Assembly: GCA_965229885.1 (NCBI GenBank)
Contig: CBDDJX010000003.1
Span: 1,302,001 to 1,366,000 of the forward strand
Origin: DATLLJ01 sp965229885
GTDB lineage: Bacteria; Acidobacteriota; Vicinamibacteria; Vicinamibacterales; CAVVIG01
DNA length: 64,000 nt
Reading direction: 5' to 3'
Shown here piece by piece: positions 58,511 through 64,000 of this stretch; the first letter of the stretch is position 1, and every line of letters begins with the position of its first letter. The notes beneath the pieces are model-generated. The model had not been told where the DNA came from. It ran no database searches and was given only the letters and a program-made list of their open reading frames with translations. The translations under genes and the position numbers were made by a program.

Positions 58511-59494
58511 CTATTGCGCCTCTCCGCAGAACGGGCAGCGAGCGGAGCGCGCGTGGAGCGGCTTACGGCAGTGCGAGCAGAACCTCGGCTGCGGCGCTTC
58601 GCGCGCCTTGAGGCGGTTGTGGATCTCCTGCGCCTCGTCGCCAACGGAGGTGGCCGGTTCGCGCGCCGGCGTCGATCGCGGCAGGCGCCTCGGGCCGGCG
58701 CCGCGCGCGGCCAGCACGTCGTCCATGAGATCGCTCGCGCTCTTATAGCGCGCATGAATCTCCGGCGCCAGGGTTTTGACGACGATGTCGCTGATCGCCT
58801 TCGGAATCTTCGGATTCTTGAGCCGCGGCGCGGTGACGAGCTCGCCGCGCATCAGCCGATCGAGATCGGCGGGGGAGGTGGTGTCGTAGGGCAGGACGCC
58901 GGTCATCATCTGATACATCGTGACGCCGAGTGAGTAGAGGTCGGAGGCGAAGACCGCCTTGCCGTGAAACTGCTCCGGCGCCATGTACGGCGGGCTGCCG
59001 ATCACGGTGGTGCCGTGGGCGGCAATCTCCAGAAAGCGCGAGGTGCCGAAGTCGGCGACCTTCAATAGGCCGCTCTCGGCGACGAGGACGTTGGCGGGCC
59101 GCAGATCGCGGTGCAGCACGCCGTGCCGGTGCGCATGATCCACCGCGTTACAGATCTGGCAGGTGTAATCGAGCGCCAGCGACAGCTCCAGCGCGCCGTC
59201 GCGCGCGATGATCGCCTCGAGCGTCTCGCCCGGCACGAACTCCATGACGATGAAGAAGACGTTTTCCTGCTTCTCCGCGGTCAGGATGGTGACGATGTTG
59301 GGATGGTTGAGGCTGGCGAGCAACCGCGGCTCGCGGAGCAGCTCGCCGAAGTCGACGCCCTGTTTGCGCGGAACCTTCAGGGCGACTTTCTTGTCGATCC
59401 AGGTGTCTTCCGCGAGGTAGACCGTCCCGAATCCTCCGCTGCCAATCGTCGACAGAATCTTGTACTTGCCGATGAGTTGCTCGCGGAAGAACAT
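58511..59494 (-). CDS. Ser/Thr protein kinase with C-terminal zinc ribbon
   Basis: A 327-aa Hanks-type kinase. The glycine loop is IGSGGFGTVYLAEDT, the ATP Lys is in VALKVPRK, the catalytic loop HRDLRPANVLV (Arg replacing the usual Lys), DFG in KVADFGTSR, and APE in PYMAPEQFHGK. A linker is followed by a C-terminal double CxxC zinc ribbon (CSHCRKPLHARSARCPFC). There is no transmembrane segment, so it is probably cytosolic. TATACT on the minus strand at 59504-59509, nine nt before ATG 59494, suggests a nearly leaderless mRNA. It is divergent from rsmE. Confidence 0.85.
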   Translation of the reverse strand: MFFREQLIGKYKILSTIGSGGFGTVYLAEDTWIDKKVALKVPRKQGVDFGELLREPRLLASLNHPNIVTILTAEKQENVFFIVMEFVPGETLEAIIARDGALELSLALDYTCQICNAVDHAHRHGVLHRDLRPANVLVAESGLLKVADFGTSRFLEIAAHGTTVIGSPPYMAPEQFHGKAVFASDLYSLGVTMYQMMTGVLPYDTTSPADLDRLMRGELVTAPRLKNPKIPKAISDIVVKTLAPEIHARYKSASDLMDDVLAARGAGPRRLPRSTPAREPATSVGDEAQEIHNRLKAREAPQPRFCSHCRKPLHARSARCPFCGEAQ

Positions 59495-59503
59495 CGCGGC
59501 GCG

Positions 59504-59630
59504 AGTATAGCAGTTCGAAACGGGGTGGCAGGTGCCTGGTGCCTGGTGCGTGCGCGCCGCGCACGACACCTGGCATCCGGCGCAGCACCCGGCACGTGGC
59601 ACCAGGCACACAGCACCCGCTCGCTATAAT
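59504..59630. promoter_or_regulatory. divergent promoter region with nested palindromes
   Basis: A minus-strand TATACT (59504-59509) and a plus-strand TATAAT (59625-59630) flank 12-bp perfect inverted arms, gtgcctggtgcc (59532-59543) and ggcaccaggcac (59598-59609). Between them is an inner palindrome gtgcgcgccgcgcac. No good -35 elements are seen. The arms are also built of the ggtgcctggt repeat word, so a regulatory role is uncertain. Confidence 0.5.
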
Positions 59631-59636
59631 CCCCCT

Positions 59637-60383
59637 GTGTCCGTGCCGCGCTTCTTTGCTCCGGCTCTCGATCCCGGCGACGAGACTGTCGTTCTGCCCA
59701 GGGAGGAGGCGGAGCACCTGACGCGGGTGCTGCGGTTGGGGCCGGGCGACACCGTGGCGATCTTCGACGGCCGCGGCCAGGAATTTCTCGCGAAGGTGAT
59801 CGCCGCCGAGCGCTGCGACGTCCGCGTGCAGGTGCTGTCGCGCGTCGAGCCGGCGATGGAAGCCGCGGTGCCGCTGACCCTGGTCCAGGCTGTCCTCAAG
59901 GCGGACAAGATGGACGACATCGTCCGCGACGCGGTCATGTTGGGTGTCGCCGCCGTTCAGCCGATTGTCACGGCGCGCACGGAAGTGACCGTGGCCGCGC
60001 TCGTCCGCGGCGGGCGCGTCGATCGGTGGAAGCGCGTCGCGATCGCGTCCGTCAAGCAGTCGCGTCTGGCAGTCGTGCCCGATATCCGCGGGCCGTTGAC
60101 CTTCGAGAGCTGGCTCGACGAGCCCCAGGCGGCGGCGACCCTGATGCTCGTCGAACCGGGGGCGTCAACCCAGGCGGAGCCGTTGTCGAACGTGCGGGAA
60201 CAGAAGACCCCCTCGGACGCGGCGATCGTCGTGGGGCCGGAAGGCGGATGGACCGATGCAGAGTGGTCGGCCGCGCGTCAGCACGGCGTCCGTCTCGTCA
60301 CGCTGGGCCATCGCACGCTGCGCGCCGATGCGGTTCCTGTCGCCGCGATTAGCGTATTGCAGTTTGTCTGGGGAGATCTGTGA
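59637..60383 (+). CDS. rsmE: 16S rRNA m3U1498 methyltransferase
   Basis: A 248-aa SPOUT methyltransferase. The N-terminal PUA-like domain (RFFAPALDPGDETVVLPREE, AEHLTRVLRLGPGDTV) is followed by the trefoil-knot domain (LTLVQAVLKADKMDDIVRDA, IVVGPEGGWTDAEW, LGHRTLRADAVPVAAISVLQ). It modifies 16S rRNA in the 30S subunit. The start is GTG 59637, exactly 6 nt after TATAAT, consistent with a leaderless message. The longer in-frame extension upstream runs through repeat DNA. Confidence 0.93.
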   Translation: MSVPRFFAPALDPGDETVVLPREEAEHLTRVLRLGPGDTVAIFDGRGQEFLAKVIAAERCDVRVQVLSRVEPAMEAAVPLTLVQAVLKADKMDDIVRDAVMLGVAAVQPIVTARTEVTVAALVRGGRVDRWKRVAIASVKQSRLAVVPDIRGPLTFESWLDEPQAAATLMLVEPGASTQAEPLSNVREQKTPSDAAIVVGPEGGWTDAEWSAARQHGVRLVTLGHRTLRADAVPVAAISVLQFVWGDL

Positions 60384-60469
60384 GATCGCAGGCAGAACCT
60401 GCCCGGGAGCCTCAACTCGCCATCTCGCCGTGTGGACGAGTAGTCCCGTCCGCGCTGTCGCTCCGCCCA

Positions 60470-60486
60470 TATAATCCAACCCTTTG
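60470..60486 (+). promoter_or_regulatory. -10 element 8 nt before a TTG start
   Basis: TATAAT at 60470-60475 is followed by ccaaccct and the TTG at 60484. The spacing is that of a leaderless start, although the gene behind it is a pseudogene. Confidence 0.45.
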
Positions 60487-61388
60487 GCCCTCACTCCCGG
60501 CACACGTCTCGGCGCCTTCGAGCTGACCGAGCCGATCGGTCGCGGGGGCATGGGCGAAGTCTATCGAGCCCGTGACACCAAGCTCGATCGTGATGTCGCG
60601 ATCAAGGTCCTGCCTGAGGCGTTCGTCGCCGATCCGGAACGCGTCGCCCGCTTTCTGCGCGAAGCGAAGACCCTCGCGTCTCTGAACCACCCGAACATCG
60701 CCGCCAGCTACGGGTTGGAACAGGCCCACGGGATTCACGCCCTCGTGATGGAACTCGTCGAGGGTGACGATCTGTCGCAGCGGATCGCGAGGGGCGCAAC
60801 CCCGTCGATGACGCGTTGCCGATGGCCAAGCAGATTGCGGAGGCACTTGAAGCGGCGCACGAACAAAGCATCATTCACCGCGATCTGGAGCCCGCCAACA
60901 TCAAGGTGCGCCCCGATGGGACGGTGAAGGTGCTCGACTTCGGGCTCGCGAAGGCGATGGAACCCACGGGCGCGATGGCAGTGAGCGTGGGCCCGCCGAA
61001 GCGTTTCACGAGGGCGGGTGGCTGCCGTGGGTGCGGACGGGCACGCTCGTGGCGCAGCGGCTGGATGTGGTCCAGGCAGCGGCAACTGACCTGGATCGAC
61101 CGGTCGGGCACGGCGCGGGGCACCGTCGGTGACCCGGATGCCAGTCTCCAATATCCCCGGGTGTCCCCCGACGGCCGTCGCGTGGTCGTGGCGCGCACGC
61201 TGCAGGGCAACACGGACGCGTGGTTACTGGGCGGCACGCGCACGAGCCGCGTCACGTTCGATGCGGCTCAGGACCTCCGCCCCGTCTGGTCGCCAGACGG
61301 CTGTAGGTCAACCCTGCACGGAATGGCGGCGTCTTTCTTGCCTTCACTTTCTGCAATTCTGCAATTTCTGACAATTACTGCGTTCTGA
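60484..61388 (+). pseudogene. Ser/Thr kinase-TolB type gene, frameshifted with C-lobe deleted
   Basis: TTG 60484 starts ALTPGTRLGAFELTEPIGRG and GMGEVYRARDTKLDRDVAIK, then the N-lobe to IARGAT near 60800. A 1-nt shift in a C-run leads to VDDALPMAKQIAEALEAAHE and IIHRDLEPANIKV, where the catalytic Lys is Glu, then VLDFGLAKAM. The rest of the C-lobe is missing. The text jumps to TolB-like repeats (LTWIDRSGTARGTVGDPDAS, RVSPDGRRVVVAR, RPVWSPDG), which then end. In intact relatives several hundred residues separate these blocks. Confidence 0.75.
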
Positions 61389-62046
61389 TTTTGAAGTCCT
61401 GCGTCCTGGTGTCGCCCTCGCCTAGGGTCACGCGCGTGGCGCCGAGGCGGCGCGCTTCGAGGTAGGCGGGCTCGCACCATTCGCCCTGCTGCGCAGGATC
61501 CACGGTCGCAAGGTAATAGTCGCCAGCCGGCAGGCCAAGGATTCTGAAACGGCCGGTCTGATCGGGCCGCGCCGTCACGATGTGACGCGACTGCGCGCGC
61601 CAGAACGTCGGGTCGGCTGAGAAGGCGAGGACGGTATATTCGATGGCCGGCGCGCCCTGCTCGCCGACGAGCGTGCCGTTGATCTCGTTGGTCCTGTCGG
61701 TCAGCATCAGCTCCACGCACTGGAGTTGCTGGCCGCTGCGGAGCTCGACGGCCGTATCGGTGACGTCGCGCCCGTCGATCGTCACGGCCTTCAGCGTCCA
61801 GCCGCGCGGCTGCCCGCCCGGCCGGATGAGATGCGCCCCGGCCTGCACGCCCGTGATCGTGAACGTGCCGTCCTTGTCGACCCGTCCCTGGGCTTGCCGG
61901 CCAATCATGTTGTCAATGGACGGCGCGGTGATGCGCATGGTCGAAAAATCGGAAAGCGCGGTCTGGCTCGGCGGAAAGACAATCGTTCCGCTGATCGTCG
62001 CGCTGCTGCCCAGCACCACGCTGACGTCGACGTCGGTGCTGCCCAC
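61375..62046 (-). pseudogene. carboxypeptidase-regulatory-like protein, N-terminally truncated
   Basis: A frame open from about 62130 reads NDSDSPQFASQPLTVGSTDV, then repeated prealbumin-like beta-sandwich segments (GSSATISGTIVFPPSQ, GRVDKDGTFTITGVQAGAHL, GRFRILGLPAGDYYLATVDP). It ends FKIRTQ at 61375. Intact proteins of this kind are several times longer and start with a signal and a first CarboxypepD_reg domain. None is visible here, and only an internal GTG (62046) could start it. It is probably a remnant of a secreted surface protein. Confidence 0.55.
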
Positions 62047-62181
62047 GGTGAGGGGCTGACTGGCAAACTGCGGCGAGTCGCTGTCGTTGCCGCCATGATA
62101 AGGGCACGGAGGTAAATCGCTCGGACCATCATTCCCTTTATAGACCTAAATTACAGCAAGAATAGGCGGCTCTCGGGTTTG

Positions 62182-63024
62182 TCACGATCTTTTCATCGCC
62201 AGGGCTGCCCAGCCGTCTTCATGCTGCTCCCACGCGAGCGGCGGGTTCGACTCGCCACGACCGAACGCGCGCAGGACCTCGTCCCGCTCCTCATCGAGTA
62301 AACCGCTCACGACGAGGATGCCGTCAGGGCGCACCAGGCCCAGAAGCCGGGCCGCCGAACGGACCAGCACGGCGCCCGTGAGATTTGCGGTGACGATGTC
62401 GGCTTCCGGCAGATCTCCGGCTGAGAGGTCGGCGACCCTGAACTCAACGGATCCAACCCCGGAATTGAGATGTAGATTTTCATTCGCTGCGCGAATCGCG
62501 TCGGCGTCGTAGTCGATGCCGGCCGCTCGGGCCGCCCCCAGCCTCACCGCAGCGATGGCGAGGATCCCGGACCCGGTGCCGATGTCAAGCACGAATCGGT
62601 CGGCCAGGTCCAGCCCCTGCAGCGCACGCAGGCACAACCTGGTGGTCGCGTGATGCCCGGTGCCGAAGCCCATGGAGGGCTCGATCACAATGGTGCCGGG
62701 TGCCTGGTGCTCGGTGCCGGTGCCGGATGGTCCCGCCGGGAGGATCGTGAGGCGGTCGACGGTAATGGGCAACAGGTTCTCCTGCGATCGGCTCGCCCAA
62801 TCCTCATCGTCGACATCGACGGGTTCCGCGCGGTAGCTGGCTGCGCCGAGCGCGGCGCACGCCCCGTCGCGCGCCGTCGCTGTCGCGAAGAATAATCGTA
62901 GGTGATTGTTACGAGCCTCGACCGCCGTGGGGCCGAAGTCGTCGACGATGGCGAGCGTCAGGTCGTGATCGCCCGCGTGCGCAACGTCAACGGCCGGCCA
63001 CTTACCCAAACATGCCTTTGACAC
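62182..63024 (-). CDS. prmA: ribosomal protein L11 methyltransferase (PrmA)
   Basis: A 280-aa SAM-dependent methyltransferase that modifies L11. The family signature IEPSMGFGTGHHATTRLCL is followed by SAM motif I VLDIGTGSGILAIAA, acidic loop GIDYDADAI, and the DIVTANLTGAVL motif in place of the usual NILA. The DILPAG-like linker (AGPSGTGTEHQAPGT) is encoded by ggtgcc/ggtgcctgg repeat words. It starts with GTG 63024, overlapping dnaJ by 23 bp, or with an internal TTG at 63009. Confidence 0.88.
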   Translation of the reverse strand: MSKACLGKWPAVDVAHAGDHDLTLAIVDDFGPTAVEARNNHLRLFFATATARDGACAALGAASYRAEPVDVDDEDWASRSQENLLPITVDRLTILPAGPSGTGTEHQAPGTIVIEPSMGFGTGHHATTRLCLRALQGLDLADRFVLDIGTGSGILAIAAVRLGAARAAGIDYDADAIRAANENLHLNSGVGSVEFRVADLSAGDLPEADIVTANLTGAVLVRSAARLLGLVRPDGILVVSGLLDEERDEVLRAFGRGESNPPLAWEQHEDGWAALAMKRS

Positions 63025-64000
63025 GATCGAACAGATTCCGTTCGTCCTGTTCGTCCGCGTGGGGGCGCGGCTCGAACTGTTCCTTCGGCAGCTCCTTGGC
63101 GAGCTGCTCCAGCAGGCGCTTTTGATCCTTCGTCAGCTTGTGTGGCGTCTGCACCTGCACGGTCGCGAACAGATCGCCCTTGCCGCGGCCGTTCACATCC
63201 TGTATCCCTTTCCCTCGCAACCGCAGCGTCGTTCCCGTCTGCGTGCCGTCGGGCACCTTGACCTTCTCGTGGCCATCAAGCGTCGGCACCTGAATCTCGG
63301 CACCGAGCGCGAGCGTCGTGAAGTTCACGGGGATTTCGCAGAATAGATTGTTCCCGTCTCGACGGAAAAACTCGTGTTCCTGGACGTGGATGACGACGAA
63401 GAGGTGGCCGGCGGGACCGCCGCCCGCGCCGGCTTCGCCTTCGTCCTGCAGCCGAAGCTGTTGGCCGTTCGCGATCCCCGGCGGAATCTTCACCGTGATC
63501 TTCCGTTCGCGCGCGACCGTGCCCGCGCCGTGGCACGCGGTGCACGGCTTCGCGATGACGCGACCGGCGCCGCGGCACTGCGGACACGTCCGCGCCACAG
63601 TAAAAAAGCCCTGCTGAAAACGGACCTGGCCCTGGCCTTTGCATGGCGGACACGTGCTCGGCGACGAGCCGGGCGCTGCGCCAGCCCCGTGACAGCGCTC
63701 GCAATGCTCCTGACGGGGAATCTGGATCGTGGGCTCGGCCCCGCGCGCCGATTCCTCAAATGTGATCTCGAGGTCGTACCGCAGGTCAGTTCCGCGCTGC
63801 GGACCGCCACGGCGGCGGCCGCCGCCGAAGCCGAACATGTTGCCGAGGATGTCGCCAAAGTCGCCGAACTCGGCGAATACGCTGGGATCGAACCCGCCAG
63901 CGGCGCCCGAGGCGGAACCGACACCCGCATGGCCAAAGCGGTCGTAGAGGCCGCGCTTCTCGGGTTCGGCGAGCACGGCGTACGCTTCGGCCGCAGCCTT
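63002..64000 (-). CDS. dnaJ: chaperone DnaJ (5' end beyond the window)
   Basis: At least 333 codons of a type I DnaJ, the Hsp40 partner of DnaK. The visible N-terminus is the last J-domain helix (AAAEAYAVLAEPEKRGLYDR), so the HPD loop lies outside the window. A Gly/Phe-rich region follows (FGDFGDILGNMFGFGGGRRR), then four zinc-finger repeats (CERCHGAG, CPPCKGQG, CPQCRGAG, CTACHGAG) and the client-binding domains (VKIPPGIANGQQLRLQDEGE, LRLRGKGIQDVNGRGKGDLF). All eight zinc Cys are present. It overlaps prmA, suggesting one operon. Confidence 0.95.
   Translation of the reverse strand, partial: KAAAEAYAVLAEPEKRGLYDRFGHAGVGSASGAAGGFDPSVFAEFGDFGDILGNMFGFGGGRRRGGPQRGTDLRYDLEITFEESARGAEPTIQIPRQEHCERCHGAGAAPGSSPSTCPPCKGQGQVRFQQGFFTVARTCPQCRGAGRVIAKPCTACHGAGTVARERKITVKIPPGIANGQQLRLQDEGEAGAGGGPAGHLFVVIHVQEHEFFRRDGNNLFCEIPVNFTTLALGAEIQVPTLDGHEKVKVPDGTQTGTTLRLRGKGIQDVNGRGKGDLFATVQVQTPHKLTKDQKRLLEQLAKELPKEQFEPRPHADEQDERNLFDRVKGMFG

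Overview
The window is a high-GC bacterial chromosome segment. Several features point to Acidobacteriota, possibly the Vicinamibacteria. There are remnants of Ser/Thr-kinase/TolB-type genes, a remnant of the secreted 'PDLQGVW' family, a carboxypeptidase-regulatory-like remnant and an SGNH hydrolase fragment. There is also a BatA/BatD-type VWA cluster and an LptE gene, so the envelope is Gram-negative. This assignment is inference from gene content. No rRNA, tRNA or CRISPR array was recognised.

Layout. 0-9.7 kb: an AddA-like helicase-nuclease overlapping the end of an upstream gene, a DEAD-box RNA helicase, a cold-shock gene coupled to a 39-aa basic microprotein, a two-component system whose kinase is frameshifted, a divergent Spy-like periplasmic protein, and an unusual membrane protein with a zinc ribbon and a degenerate J-domain. 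9.7-18.7 kb: a frameshifted metallo-beta-lactamase-fold gene, a secreted alpha/beta-hydrolase-domain protein, and a five-gene oligopeptide ABC importer (oppABCDF order) in which every junction overlaps. 19.15-30.72 kb: two inverted, inactivated IS3-family copies bracket about 9 kb. That cargo holds a TlpA-like thioredoxin, a 46-aa Cys-rich protein, IS1 and GNAT fragments, a TetR-OprM-MFP-RND efflux operon and a truncated IS6 transposase. It resembles a decayed composite transposon. 30.9-37.1 kb: a MoxR/DUF58/BatD/VWA operon. 37-41.7 kb: an esterase, a wrecked malate synthase next to an apparently intact long isocitrate lyase, and a collapsed secreted-protein gene. 41.8-47.9 kb: leuS-lptE-holA convergent with rpsT, a kinase remnant, a vapBC-type toxin-antitoxin pair with a clear leaderless promoter/operator, and a lytic transglycosylase. 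48-52.6 kb: the methionine-salvage genes mtnB-mtnD-mtnC, all three broken and mtnD split by an IS5-type element with a CTAG target duplication, followed by a frameshifted M29 aminopeptidase. 52.6-64 kb: alaS, a DinB fragment, recX, a pilT split just after its Walker A motif, a branched-chain aminotransferase, a Ser/Thr kinase divergent from rsmE, a kinase-TolB remnant, a carboxypeptidase-like remnant, prmA and dnaJ, which runs off the window.

Three themes link the regions. First, decay is heavy: nonsense codons, 1-5 nt indels, IS insertions, and 'collapsed' genes in which an N-terminal piece is joined to a C-terminal piece with the middle missing. Some single-base indels could be assembly errors, but the internal deletions, insertions and nonsense codons are hard to explain that way. 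Second, several start codons lie 6-9 nt after a TATAAT-like hexamer, which suggests leaderless transcripts. Third, a degenerate repeat built from words like 'aggctcc', 'gggctct' and 'ggtgcctggt' sits at gene borders between about 52 and 60 kb and, in related form, appears inside alaS, mtnB and prmA.
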